Below are positions 26,872 to 34,155 of a stretch of 34,155 nt of DNA, one piece after another. The notes beneath the pieces are model-generated. The model was given only the letters and a program-made list of their open reading frames with translations, had not been told where the DNA came from and ran no database searches. Every line of letters starts with the position of its first letter. Positions within the stretch are counted from its first letter, which is position 1. The DNA is from a bacterium. Lineage in GTDB: Bacteria; Vulcanimicrobiota; Xenobia; Xenobiales; JADMJV01. Position numbers and translations under genes: made by a program. The stretch spans positions 1,717 through 35,871 of the forward strand of contig JAFEBA010000019.1 in the NCBI GenBank assembly GCA_018266105.1. Direction: 5' to 3'.

Positions 26872-27762
26872 ATGGAAACAGTAGCCGTCAGCAGCAAGAA
26901 ACCTCATCCCTGGGAAGAGCCCCAGGCCCCCAAAGCTCCTAAAGTCGACTGGCTTTTTAAGGTCGGACTGACGGCTCCTGATGTGGCCACCAATCCTTCG
27001 CTCTGGCCCTTCCGTTGGATTTATGGCGGTCGGGCTTTGCGTCGACTCAAGTCGGTGGCTCGCGGAGCACGTCGCGTGCTGGATATCCGTTGTGGCTCAG
27101 GCTGGCTGCTCTGGGAGCTGGCCAAGGTTTCTCCGCAGGCCCAGTTGCTGGGACTGGATACGCGCCTGCGCCCCCTGATTTGGGGGCAGTTGCAGAGCGA
27201 GAGTCGTCTGGGTGGGTCCATGGGCAAGGTCCAACTGGAAGAAATGGATTTCCTGGATTTTCAGGCCGAGGATGAGAGTTTTGATCTGATCTTGTGCAAT
27301 CTGGCCTTAAGTCAGGCGGAAGAAGCGGCACCCGTGCTGGAAAAGATTCATCGACTGCTCAAGCCGGGCGGGACGGTCTATTACTACGAAGGCACCGAGC
27401 CGACCAATCTCACGGTGGAGCATCTGGCTGGCTATTACCAGCGCCGCCGCCGCTGGCGAGGAATCTACAGTGATCTTTGGAACCTGCGTCGTGAAGTGCG
27501 TTCCGCCTTTGCTCGCGATAGTCTGCGGGCCTGGCGCAATCCTAAGGCCAGTCCCGAAGGCGAACTGTTCTCGGCCTTCCAGGGACTGTTTCAGGTGATG
27601 GAGCAGGGGCGCTTTCGCAGTCTGGTGGACCTCTGGTTACGCTCTTTGCCTGTGCGCTTCCGTTGGTTCTGGTTGCCCATTCTGATTTGGATCGACAAAC
27701 TTGCGATTGCGTCGGGATGGTTGGAAGGCTGTCGACGCTACGCCCTGGCCCGCAAGCTTTAG
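26872..27762 (+). CDS. Class I SAM-dependent methyltransferase
   Basis: A 296-residue protein. RRVLDIRCGSGWLLWELAK (68-86) is the SAM-binding motif I, LLGLDTR marks the acidic end of strand beta2, and FDLILCNLALSQ, then LKPGGTVYYYEG, match the later motifs. The C-terminal 120 residues are rich in Trp, Arg and Leu with a hydrophobic stretch near FWLPILIWI, suggesting membrane contact, as in lipid or quinone methyltransferases (inference). Substrate unknown. ATG 26872 lacks a good ribosome site. It is divergent from terC and is followed by a long non-coding stretch. Confidence 0.85.
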   Translation: METVAVSSKKPHPWEEPQAPKAPKVDWLFKVGLTAPDVATNPSLWPFRWIYGGRALRRLKSVARGARRVLDIRCGSGWLLWELAKVSPQAQLLGLDTRLRPLIWGQLQSESRLGGSMGKVQLEEMDFLDFQAEDESFDLILCNLALSQAEEAAPVLEKIHRLLKPGGTVYYYEGTEPTNLTVEHLAGYYQRRRRWRGIYSDLWNLRREVRSAFARDSLRAWRNPKASPEGELFSAFQGLFQVMEQGRFRSLVDLWLRSLPVRFRWFWLPILIWIDKLAIASGWLEGCRRYALARKL

Positions 27763-27810
27763 GTCCCCTTTTCGAGAAGAAAAATTTTTTCATTTCGAAC
27801 GCCTGTTGGC

Positions 27811-27843
27811 TTGCATGCATGGGATGGCTGGAGTTAGTCTAAT
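27811..27843 (+). promoter_or_regulatory. Candidate promoter for the structured RNA
   Basis: TCTAAT (27838-27843) matches five of six -10 bases, but a TTGCAT (27811-27816) lies 21 bases upstream, too far for a standard spacer. With TAGTCT as the -10 (27835-27840) the spacer is 18. An A/T tract at 27776-27793 could act as an upstream element. Weak but in the right place. Confidence 0.3.
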
Positions 27844-27849
27844 CGAGCA

Positions 27850-28189
27850 AGACCTCGAGCGGACGGAGGAACCGATACCTACCCGGTGCTTTTGAGCACC
27901 AATGCCACGTTCTCTTCGGAGACGATTCGTTCAGAGTGAACCAGGAAGCTCTGACTGCCCACGACGAGCACCGTAGGCGCTCGCCCTCTTCGGAAGGTGA
28001 CCGCCAGGATGGGTAACCATCCACGGATCAGCCTGATTAACTGATCCGAACTATGGGCGGAGATTCGAGTAGCATACCGTTTCTGAATCCTAGGCCAGAA
28101 ACAATAGACAGGACACGTTTCAGTGTCCGGGACACGTAAAGTGTCTGTAGGAAGGGCAAGTTCATCGAGGTCTTGCCCTTTTTCTTTTC
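27850..28189 (+). ncRNA. Putative structured non-coding RNA, unidentified class
   Basis: About 340 bases after the methyltransferase hold a dense series of near-perfect stems on one strand, ending in a strong terminator. Stems are GGTGCT/AGCACC (27886-27901), TCTC-TTCG-GAGA (27911-27922), TCAGAG/CTCTGA (27931-27954), CGAGC/GCTCG (about 27964-27985), GGATGG-GTAA-CCATCC with a GNRA-type loop (28007-28022), and CGGATCAG/CTGATCCG (28024-28048). CCGCC (28001) can close with GGCGG (about 28055), forming a multibranch. Two GGACAC/GTGTCC-type hairpins follow at about 28111-28147. The UUCG and GNRA tetraloops are typical of stable RNAs. It lacks the conserved motifs I know for RNase P, tmRNA, SRP or common riboswitches. 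It could instead be a long 3' UTR. Confidence 0.5.
28152..28188 (+). terminator. Strong intrinsic terminator
   Basis: AAGGGCAAG (28152-28160), an 11-base loop, and CTTGCCCTT (28172-28180) make a perfect nine-base-pair stem running into a T-rich tail (28179-28188). The T-run is only on the plus-strand side, so it ends plus-strand transcription: either the putative RNA or a long transcript from the methyltransferase gene. Confidence 0.88.
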
Positions 28190-28611
28190 CGAGGCTGCTG
28201 GCCATCGGACTCGCACGAAGGAATCCGATTCTGTCGGCGCTCATCCTGATGATGACCCTGTGTGGTCGGGTTCAACCCCGGGAGGTCTCCCCTGAGCAGC
28301 GTTGGATTGACCGCCCACCAGAGGCCGTAGCGCGACCTTGCAGGGCTCAAGCTCGGGTCGACGTCTCAGTCCATTCCGGTTCCAGGTGGAATCCCCAGCG
28401 GGCCCTTCGTGAGTCAGCTCCACGGGGGAGTTTTCTCCACAGTCGCAAGGAAGCCCGACTGCGCTCCAGAACTTGAAACTTAGTCAATTTGTGCAGCCTG
28501 CTCTGCAGCAATATTCGGTGTTTTGGTTTAGGATCGGACCAATATTCTTTCAGGCATTTGCTGATCAAGCTGATTTGCATAAAATTAAGCTAATCTTGAA
28601 GTAATTTGCAA
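28190..28611. other. Non-coding stretch with scattered inverted repeats
   Basis: No convincing protein gene in 422 bases: open frames here are short, lack ribosome sites and have no recognisable sequence. Inverted repeats are seen at ATCGGA/TCCGAT (28204-28229) and CAGTCG/CGACTG (28440-28461). CAATATTC is repeated at 28509-28516 and 28540-28547. From about 28480 the base composition turns AT-rich. On the plus strand, TTGCTG (28558-28563), 16 bases, TAAAAT could be a promoter pointing into the phosphonate operon's end. A minus-strand RNA is also possible. Confidence 0.4.
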
Positions 28612-28635
28612 GAAAAAACGCCCGGGGCGTCTTTT
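28612..28635 (-). terminator. Terminator of the phosphonate operon
   Basis: Read on the minus strand, AAAAG-ACGCC-CCG-GGCGT-TTTTTC lies about 30 bases after the pepM-fusion stop. The short GC stem is flanked by A and T runs, so it may also work in the other direction. Confidence 0.75.
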
Positions 28636-28663
28636 CGCAGACCTGGTAAACTGGCGTACAGAC

Positions 28664-30241
28664 TCAGGTGCGAGAAAATGCGTCCGCCCGCTCGATGTCT
28701 TCCAGCCGATTCACGTCCAACCAATGACCATGAATGTAGTGGACCTGAATTTCTTGTCCGTCTTCAAGCATAGCGTTGATCAGGTCGCTCAGGCTGCCGT
28801 CTTGAAGCCTGCCCAAAGCTTGATGGGCCTTCTCCAGGGCGGCGCCACCCAGGCGCAGCACTCCGATCCAGCGGCCGTGGTTGGAGCTCTGGCTATCCAC
28901 CATTCGCTGCAGCTTTGCGGCCGGGCCGAAAAAGGCGCGTTCATCGGGAGTATCGCAAACCGTAAAGTCGCAGTCCGGGCCGGTGGTGGTTAAAGAATCC
29001 ACCACCGCCACGGCCTCGCCACCGTGTTCCAGCACGTCACGCAGGACCGAGCTGCGAACCAACAGGTCGCCGTATACAATCAGGGCCTGGCCTTCGCGGG
29101 GGAGAGCCAGGCGCAAGGAGGCAATTTCTCCGGTGGTCTCGTGCTGTTCGTTGACCACAACCTCCACCTCGTCCAGATTGATGACTTCCGAACGGTAGCC
29201 GGCCACCACTTTGAGATTGTGAATCCCCTGGCGCTTGCACTCCTCCACCAAGCGGGCCAGAATCGGCTTGCCGCCGATCTGAATCATGGACTTGGGACGG
29301 TCCACTGTTAGCGATTCCAGTTCGCGGCCCCGGCTGGCTGCTAGCAAGACCGCCTGCACCCCGCGACCGGGCGCGGGCGAGTAGGTTTGTTCGGCTTGTG
29401 CCAGTTCGTCGGCGCCCTGCAGGCGAAAGACCTCATCCAGAGGGGCAATCTGGTCTTCGATGGCCACCACGCTTTCTTGTTTGCGAATGCGAGCTGCGGT
29501 TGCTTGCATCACGGGAATGGTGCAGCGTAACAAGTGGTTGGCCCAGATGACCAGGCTGAAACCGGCCTTGCGAAAGACCTCCACCGGTGTGCTGTAGTAT
29601 TTTGTAGGCACAATCACGAGCGGGCATCGCCCGCCCCACTGGCGGGCAAATTCAACCACTTCATCGGCTCGGCTCTTCTTGGAGTGAATCAGCACCGCAT
29701 CCGCTCCGGCTGCATGGTAGGCCTCGGCCCGACGCAGGGCCTCCTCCATGCCGGCCCCGGCGATCAGGGCTTCGACGCGAGCCACGACCACGAAGTCAGG
29801 GTCGGTTTGGCAGTCTTTGGCTGCCTTAATTTTACCGCAAAACTCGTCCACGCTGGCCAGAATCTGTCGGTCGGATGCGCCGAACGAGTTGGTTTTTGGG
29901 AACTCCTTGTCCTCGATGCAGACCCCGCCCAGGTCCCGCTGTTCCAGCTTGCGTACCAGTCGACGCAGGCTGTTGAAGTTGCCATAGCCAGTGTCCCCAT
30001 CCACCAGGATAGGCACTTGAGTGGCGTCGCTCATGAATTCCAGGGCGTCCACCACCTGGCTCCAGCTGGCTTCATTGCTGTCGCGAACGCCGAATTGTGC
30101 GGACATGCTCAGGCCGCTGGCCCAAATGGCCGGGAATCCAGCTTCCTCCGCAATCTTAGCGCTCAGGGCGTTGTGCGCTTCCAGGGCAAATTCCAGCTCG
30201 GGACTGGTCAGCAGCTGGCGCAAACGGGTGGACTTCTTCAC
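28664..30241 (-). CDS. pepM: Phosphoenolpyruvate mutase fused to nucleotidyltransferase
   Basis: A bifunctional 525-residue protein. Residues 1-285 form phosphoenolpyruvate mutase, which makes the C-P bond by turning PEP into phosphonopyruvate. VDGDTGYGN (80-88) and [11 protein letters not shown] (110-120) are the motifs separating true mutases from isocitrate lyase relatives. Residues about 297-525 form a nucleotidyltransferase domain, [15 protein letters not shown], then DRPKSM, and a late HGHWLDVN metal-site stretch. The glycine-rich loop is less canonical than in the separate enzyme upstream. Such fusions occur in routes that activate 2-aminoethylphosphonate for surface glycans or lipids. 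The GTG start is seven bases after the previous stop. Last gene of its operon. Confidence 0.92.
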   Translation of the reverse strand: MKKSTRLRQLLTSPELEFALEAHNALSAKIAEEAGFPAIWASGLSMSAQFGVRDSNEASWSQVVDALEFMSDATQVPILVDGDTGYGNFNSLRRLVRKLEQRDLGGVCIEDKEFPKTNSFGASDRQILASVDEFCGKIKAAKDCQTDPDFVVVARVEALIAGAGMEEALRRAEAYHAAGADAVLIHSKKSRADEVVEFARQWGGRCPLVIVPTKYYSTPVEVFRKAGFSLVIWANHLLRCTIPVMQATAARIRKQESVVAIEDQIAPLDEVFRLQGADELAQAEQTYSPAPGRGVQAVLLAASRGRELESLTVDRPKSMIQIGGKPILARLVEECKRQGIHNLKVVAGYRSEVINLDEVEVVVNEQHETTGEIASLRLALPREGQALIVYGDLLVRSSVLRDVLEHGGEAVAVVDSLTTTGPDCDFTVCDTPDERAFFGPAAKLQRMVDSQSSNHGRWIGVLRLGGAALEKAHQALGRLQDGSLSDLINAMLEDGQEIQVHYIHGHWLDVNRLEDIERADAFSRT

Positions 30242-30248
30242 GGAAAAC

Positions 30249-30938
30249 TTAGTCTCGCAATCTAGGCAAAATCAGTTCCTGGCAACGTTGCCAGTGATGG
30301 GCGTCGTCTACCTCGCACCAGACCAGGTCGGGCACCTTGACAACCGCAACTCGATGACGCTGGCACTGGGAGACAACTCCATCGCTTTCGTAGTGGGCTT
30401 CAGGGTGACTGGCGCCCCAGGCATTCATATCTCGCAAAAGTTCTTTCGAGAAACGACAGATGCCAACAAATTCGCCGTAAGGCTCGCCAAGTAGGTCCTC
30501 CCGCCGCTTACTCATCGAGCGCAGGCGTCCTTCGGGGGCGTCCACGTAGACTTCGTCTCCTGCCTGAGTAAACCCGGAGAGCAGAATCAGGTTGGGTTCG
30601 GGCGAATCCTGGATGGCTTTCAGGGCGCGCGCTTCGTAGAGCAGGTCGGATTCCAACACGAGCAGGTCGTCCTGAAGCTCCTCAAAGGCCAGGCGTAGTG
30701 AAAGCAGCGAGCCCGTGCTGGCATAGTGGGGGTTGTCCACAAACTGCAGGCGTTCTGGCAAAGCTTTGTAGACTTCGGCCTGGTGGCCCACCACCAGCGT
30801 GACCGGTCCTAATCCCGCTTCTTCCAGCAGTCGGATCGATCGCTGCAACAGGCTTTCGCCCCCTGGCGAAAGCAGGCCCTTGGGCAGGTGGTGTCCCAGG
30901 CGCGAACCCAGTCCGGCTGCCAGAATCACTGTTCTCAT
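30249..30938 (-). CDS. CTP:phosphonate (2-AEP-type) cytidylyltransferase, PntC/LicC-like
   Basis: A 229-residue nucleotidyltransferase. [23 protein letters not shown] is the nucleotide-binding loop, with the Lys that contacts the phosphates. [10 protein letters not shown] holds a metal-binding Asp, and EVDDAHHW near the end is the second metal site typical of the LicC/PntC group. In a phosphonate operon it most likely couples CTP to 2-aminoethylphosphonate or a relative, giving CMP-AEP for transfer to glycans or lipids. The ATG overlaps the decarboxylase stop as ATGA. Choline-phosphate cytidylyltransferase is the alternative if the operon context is ignored. Confidence 0.87.
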   Translation of the reverse strand: MRTVILAAGLGSRLGHHLPKGLLSPGGESLLQRSIRLLEEAGLGPVTLVVGHQAEVYKALPERLQFVDNPHYASTGSLLSLRLAFEELQDDLLVLESDLLYEARALKAIQDSPEPNLILLSGFTQAGDEVYVDAPEGRLRSMSKRREDLLGEPYGEFVGICRFSKELLRDMNAWGASHPEAHYESDGVVSQCQRHRVAVVKVPDLVWCEVDDAHHWQRCQELILPRLRD

Positions 30939-32047
30939 TGGCTTGGCACCTCCCGAAAACGGTCGGCCACCTCGCGTGGCTTCTGTTTGGGACGAGGCAG
31001 CGATTCGGCAACCCCCGGCAGGATGGGAGCGTGAATGAAGGTCAGGCCTTTGAAGTCAGTTCGTTCGGGCTGGCTCCAGCGCAGCAAGTGAGGATAGCCA
31101 CAGGCGCGGGCCACTTCACAGAAGTCCATTGAAGCCGAGACGGTGGATTGGGCGCCGGTGCTCTCGTGGCAGCCGTTATCCAGGACCAGGTGGACCAGAT
31201 TGGGCGGGCGCATCCAGCCGACCGTGGAGAGGGCGCCCATGCGCATCAGCAAAGCTCCGTCGCCGTCCACGGCCCAAATGCGTTGCTGGGGGCGACGTAA
31301 GGCCAGACCCAGGGCCAGGCTGGAGGCACAGCCCATGGCTCCAACCATGTAGAGATGCTGAGGGCGGTCGTGCAGGGCATATAGCTCGCGCCCGGTGTAG
31401 CCGGTTGTGGCCACGATCAGATCTTCCGGACCCCAGATACTGAGCAGGCCGCGCAGCATCTGGCTTCGAGTGAGGCGGGCCGGGCAGGGGTGGGGCACCG
31501 ACCCGCTCCTGGCCTTTTTCTCCAGGGGTGCGGTGGGCGGATGCTTGGCGAAGCGACCAGAGGGGATGATCAGGGCGTGGCAGCGACGCTGTTGCCGCGT
31601 GTTGCGAAGTTGTTGACGAAGGCAGGCAATGGCCTCGGCTTCATCTTCTGGGAGAACTTCATAAGGAATTTGCATCAGTTCCAGCAGGCCGGGTGTGATT
31701 TCCCCCATGAGTTCGTGCTGAGGTTCGTCCGGCTGTCCACCCGGCTGGCCGCGCCAGGTCACCAGCAACAGCATCGGGATTTCAAACGGTCGCAAAAGTG
31801 AGGTCAGAGGATTGACGGCGTTGCCCAAACCGGAGTTTTGCATCAGGGCCACTCCCAGGCCACCGCCCAGCCAGGCACCGGCAGCGATAGCGACGGCCTC
31901 GCCCTCGTTGGCGGCCGGAACATAGTCTAGCTGGGGATGAGTTATGACGCAGTCGATCAGGGACTTGAGGTATGAGCAGGGCACTCCAGTCCAGAGGGTG
32001 GCTCCTTCAGCCTGGCCTGCTTCCACCCAGGCAATGGGGTCGATCAT
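30935..32047 (-). CDS. aepY: Phosphonopyruvate decarboxylase
   Basis: A thiamine-diphosphate enzyme that pulls the PEP mutase reaction forward by converting phosphonopyruvate to phosphonoacetaldehyde. In the 370-residue product, the N-terminal part has GVPCSYLKSLID and AANEGEAVAIAAG with the catalytic Glu. The C-terminal part has GAMGCASSLALGLAL and the ThDP/Mg2+ motif GDGALLMRMG, then LDNGCHESTGAQST, all diagnostic. ATG 32045-32047 is chosen because GAAAGG lies eight bases upstream; a GTG three codons earlier is too close to that site. It is the first gene of the three-gene operon. The transaminase that would make 2-aminoethylphosphonate is missing. Confidence 0.95.
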   Translation of the reverse strand: MIDPIAWVEAGQAEGATLWTGVPCSYLKSLIDCVITHPQLDYVPAANEGEAVAIAAGAWLGGGLGVALMQNSGLGNAVNPLTSLLRPFEIPMLLLVTWRGQPGGQPDEPQHELMGEITPGLLELMQIPYEVLPEDEAEAIACLRQQLRNTRQQRRCHALIIPSGRFAKHPPTAPLEKKARSGSVPHPCPARLTRSQMLRGLLSIWGPEDLIVATTGYTGRELYALHDRPQHLYMVGAMGCASSLALGLALRRPQQRIWAVDGDGALLMRMGALSTVGWMRPPNLVHLVLDNGCHESTGAQSTVSASMDFCEVARACGYPHLLRWSQPERTDFKGLTFIHAPILPGVAESLPRPKQKPREVADRFREVPSQ

Positions 32048-32219
32048 GGCGGGCACCTTTCAGGGTTTCCCCCTCATTCCTTTTATTTGGAAATCCTGAC
32101 GCCAGCCCAGCAAAAGGTAACAAGCTCGTAAGTTTAATCGGCGCAGAGCAAGCGTATGCTGAAATTAGAAGCGATGGCGTGGGAAACATCGCTCTCAACT
32201 CAGAGAGGATCTCAAAGTC

Positions 32220-33728
32220 ATGATCAAGACCAGCCTGATCAGTGGCCTGTGTCTCGTCGCCTGCGGAGTGTCTGGATGGGCGCTACCCAACCCGGCTCCC
32301 ACGCCAGCCCCCGGCCCGGCTCCGACCGCCGCTCAGCCCGCCAAATATACCTCCAGTGAACTGGACCTGCTTTTCAAGCCGGTGGCCCTCTACCCGGACC
32401 CATTGTTGGCTCAAATGCTCCCGGCGGCTTCCTATCCGGCCCAGATCGAAGCAGCCAACACCTTTCTGAAGGCCAATCCCAAGGGTGAGGTGGATCAGCA
32501 GCCTTGGGATGCGTCCGTAAAGGCCCTGGCTCATTACCCTGAGGTGGTTGAGCAGATGGCGCAAGATCTGGCCTGGACCGAGGCCTTGGGTCAGGCTGCG
32601 GCGACCCAGATGAGCGATGTGAACTCTTCTATCCAGCGCTTGCGTAGCCAGGCTTACGCGGCCGGCAACCTGCAGAGTAATGAGCAGCAGACGGTCACGA
32701 CCGATTCGAACTATGTTACCATTCAGCCCGCCTCTCCCCAGATTCTCTATGTTCCGGTTTACAACCCCTATCTGGTCTACGCCCCGCGCCCGTCCGGCTG
32801 GAGCGGCTCGCTCATCAGCTTTGGCCTGGGTTATGCTTGCGGCAGCTGGCTGACTTACGGTTACGATTGGTATGGGAATAGCTTCTTTCGCTACCCCTAC
32901 GGCTGTTATTACGGTTCCTACTGGGGCAACCCCGGTTACCGAAGCGTCTCCTATGTGCACAACACCTACAATTACAACAATGGCAACTGTTGGCGGCCCA
33001 CCTACGGCGCTTACAACAGCTATAACACCTGTTATCGTCCCGGAAACAATTGGTCGCGCCTCCCTGGTTGCAATTACTCCAATGGTGGCAGCTGGACTTC
33101 GAGCAACTTCTACCGTCCCGGTGGAAGCTGGAGTCACCACATCGGGACCGGCTGGAATTCCCCAGCTTCTCACGCTCCGGGCAACTGGAATCAGTCCGGC
33201 TCCTGGAATCGCTCCGGCTATCGGCCGGGCGGGAATTGGAGCACCCCAGGCAACAGTCGCTATAACAGCGGTTGGGCCAATCATCAGTCCAGCGGTTGGA
33301 CGGGCAACAGCGGATGGAGTAACGGCCATCAGTCCAATGGCTGGAGTGGTAGCAGCGGCTGGACGGGTCACCAGTCCAATGGCTGGAGTGGCAACAGCGG
33401 CTGGACGGGTCATCGGTCCAATGGCTGGAGTGGCAACAGCGGCTGGACGGGTCATCAGTCCAATGGCTGGAGTGGCAACAGCGGCTGGACGGGTCATCAG
33501 TCCAATGGCTGGAGTGGCAACAGCGGCTGGACGGGTCATCAATCCAATGGCTGGAGTGGCAACAGCGGCTGGACGAGTGGACATCATTCTTCAGGCGGCT
33601 TCAGTATGCCCTCATCCGGCGGCTGGTCGGGCGGACACCATTCCTCTGGAGGTGGAGGCTTCAGTATGCCCTCGCGCTCGGGTGGTTGGAGTGGCGGCGG
33701 CCACCACGGCGGGGGTCACCACCGCTAA
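32220..33728 (+). CDS. Secreted DUF3300 protein with repeat-rich tail
   Basis: A 502-residue exported protein. A signal peptide covers residues 1-21 (cut near GWA-L). A short Pro/Ala linker leads to the DUF3300 domain (about 43-185), marked by LFKPVALYPDPLLAQMLPAASYP, WDASVKALAHYPEVVEQMA and ILYVPVYNPYLVY. After it comes a Tyr/Asn/Gly-rich zone (about 195-355), then a 14-residue repeat HQSNGWSGNSGWTG (six units), then a Gly/His-rich tail ending HHGGGHHR that could bind metal. The domain's function is unknown; the low-complexity tail suggests a surface or matrix role. ATG 32220 has AGAGGA 11 bases upstream, rather far. uvrA follows after 77 bases. Confidence 0.9.
   Translation: MIKTSLISGLCLVACGVSGWALPNPAPTPAPGPAPTAAQPAKYTSSELDLLFKPVALYPDPLLAQMLPAASYPAQIEAANTFLKANPKGEVDQQPWDASVKALAHYPEVVEQMAQDLAWTEALGQAAATQMSDVNSSIQRLRSQAYAAGNLQSNEQQTVTTDSNYVTIQPASPQILYVPVYNPYLVYAPRPSGWSGSLISFGLGYACGSWLTYGYDWYGNSFFRYPYGCYYGSYWGNPGYRSVSYVHNTYNYNNGNCWRPTYGAYNSYNTCYRPGNNWSRLPGCNYSNGGSWTSSNFYRPGGSWSHHIGTGWNSPASHAPGNWNQSGSWNRSGYRPGGNWSTPGNSRYNSGWANHQSSGWTGNSGWSNGHQSNGWSGSSGWTGHQSNGWSGNSGWTGHRSNGWSGNSGWTGHQSNGWSGNSGWTGHQSNGWSGNSGWTGHQSNGWSGNSGWTSGHHSSGGFSMPSSGGWSGGHHSSGGGGFSMPSRSGGWSGGGHHGGGHHR
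33327..33578 (+). repeat. 42-bp tandem repeat, six copies, in frame
   Basis: Six head-to-tail 42-base units, beginning CATCAGTCCAATGG and ending GGCTGGACGGGT, encode HQSNGWSGNSGWTG. Units 2-5 are nearly identical at DNA level (one CGG for CAG, one CAC for CAT); units 1 and 6 have small changes. A diverged 45-base copy precedes them. The near identity points to recent expansion by slippage or recombination, so copy number may vary between strains. Confidence 0.95.
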
Positions 33729-33805
33729 ACCTGGCCAAAAGTCCAGCAGGGGTAATTGGGGTTCAAGGGGTATGCCCTGAATTGATCTCTTTCTAAGGAT
33801 TCCCG

Positions 33806-34155
<350 letters not shown>

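Noticed and set aside
27838..28189. RNase P RNA, tmRNA or SRP RNA as the identity of the structured RNA
   Set aside because: The length would suit the first two, but I could not find the conserved GAGGAAAGTCC-type P4 strand, a tRNA-like end or the SRP GGAAGGAAGCAGC-type loop. A covariance search is needed to be certain.
27879..28244. A 121-codon minus-strand frame in the non-coding region
   Set aside because: No ribosome site, unusual residue make-up and no recognised family. It lies across the perfect stems and terminator that better explain the sequence.
28262..28290. A tRNA gene suggested by GGTCGGGTTCAACCCC
   Set aside because: The T-arm-like piece does not form a proper five-pair stem, and no matching acceptor, D or anticodon arms are found around it.
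33327..33578. The 42-bp repeats as a CRISPR array
   Set aside because: There are no unique spacers; the units are head to tail, in frame and encode a regular peptide, and no cas genes are near.
32283..33780. Long Ala/Gly/Pro/Val-rich frames on both strands across the DUF3300 gene
   Set aside because: They arise from the repetitive, stop-free 42-bp units. They have no signal peptide, domain or ribosome site, whereas the DUF3300 frame has all three.

Overview
The window is a gene-dense, GC-rich (about 60% by eye) bacterial chromosome segment with housekeeping genes at both ends: the 3'-truncated rpoB on the minus strand at the left, and the first 350 bases of uvrA on the plus strand at the right. 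No tRNA, rRNA, transposase, phage gene or CRISPR array was seen. The lineage cannot be fixed from sequence alone. Clues are an rpoB with its own promoter and no rplL directly upstream, a cyanobacteria/Firmicutes-like long HflX, a futalosine-route menaquinone gene, DUF3300, and many TTG/GTG starts. Together they suggest an uncultured, probably diderm lineage outside the best-studied phyla (inference).

Layout. 1-3.8 kb: rpoB with a sigma70-type promoter and a structured leader. 3.9-4.8 kb: a secreted bulb-type lectin. 4.8-8.2 kb (minus): an ACT-domain regulator (GcvR-like), peptide deformylase, a membrane protein and an MFS_3 exporter, tightly packed. 8.3-10.4 kb (plus): a polycysteine leader peptide, apparently leaderless, then mtnB-yjbQ-mtnC of the methionine salvage pathway. 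10.3-11.0 kb (minus): a flavin reductase-like protein. 11.1-12.5 kb (plus): two coupled exported proteins of unknown function. 12.4-23.4 kb (minus): a long co-directional run read as an M29 aminopeptidase, a Gfo/Idh/MocA dehydrogenase, a sugar-nucleotide epimerase, HflX, a four-FHA-domain scaffold, an unknown 424-residue protein, a GH3 hexosaminidase and an MqnD-family menaquinone enzyme.

23.5-25.0 kb (plus): an N-formylglutamate amidohydrolase-family protein, an XRE regulator and a small membrane protein. 25.0-26.8 kb (minus): a FabG-like reductase and a TerC transporter. 26.9-27.8 kb (plus): a methyltransferase. 27.8-28.6 kb has no convincing protein gene. Its left half is dense with perfect hairpins and ends in a strong intrinsic terminator, so a structured non-coding RNA is likely there. 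28.6-32.0 kb (minus) is a phosphonate operon: phosphonopyruvate decarboxylase, a PntC-like cytidylyltransferase, and a PEP mutase fused to a second nucleotidyltransferase. It has a good terminator. 32.2-33.7 kb (plus): a secreted DUF3300 protein with 42-bp tandem repeats, then uvrA.

The most notable signals are the polycysteine leader in front of methionine salvage genes (promoter spacing predicts transcription starting at its ATG), a 119-residue insertion near the C-terminus of RpoB, the unidentified structured RNA, the compact phosphonate operon with two nucleotidyltransferase domains, and the four-FHA scaffold.
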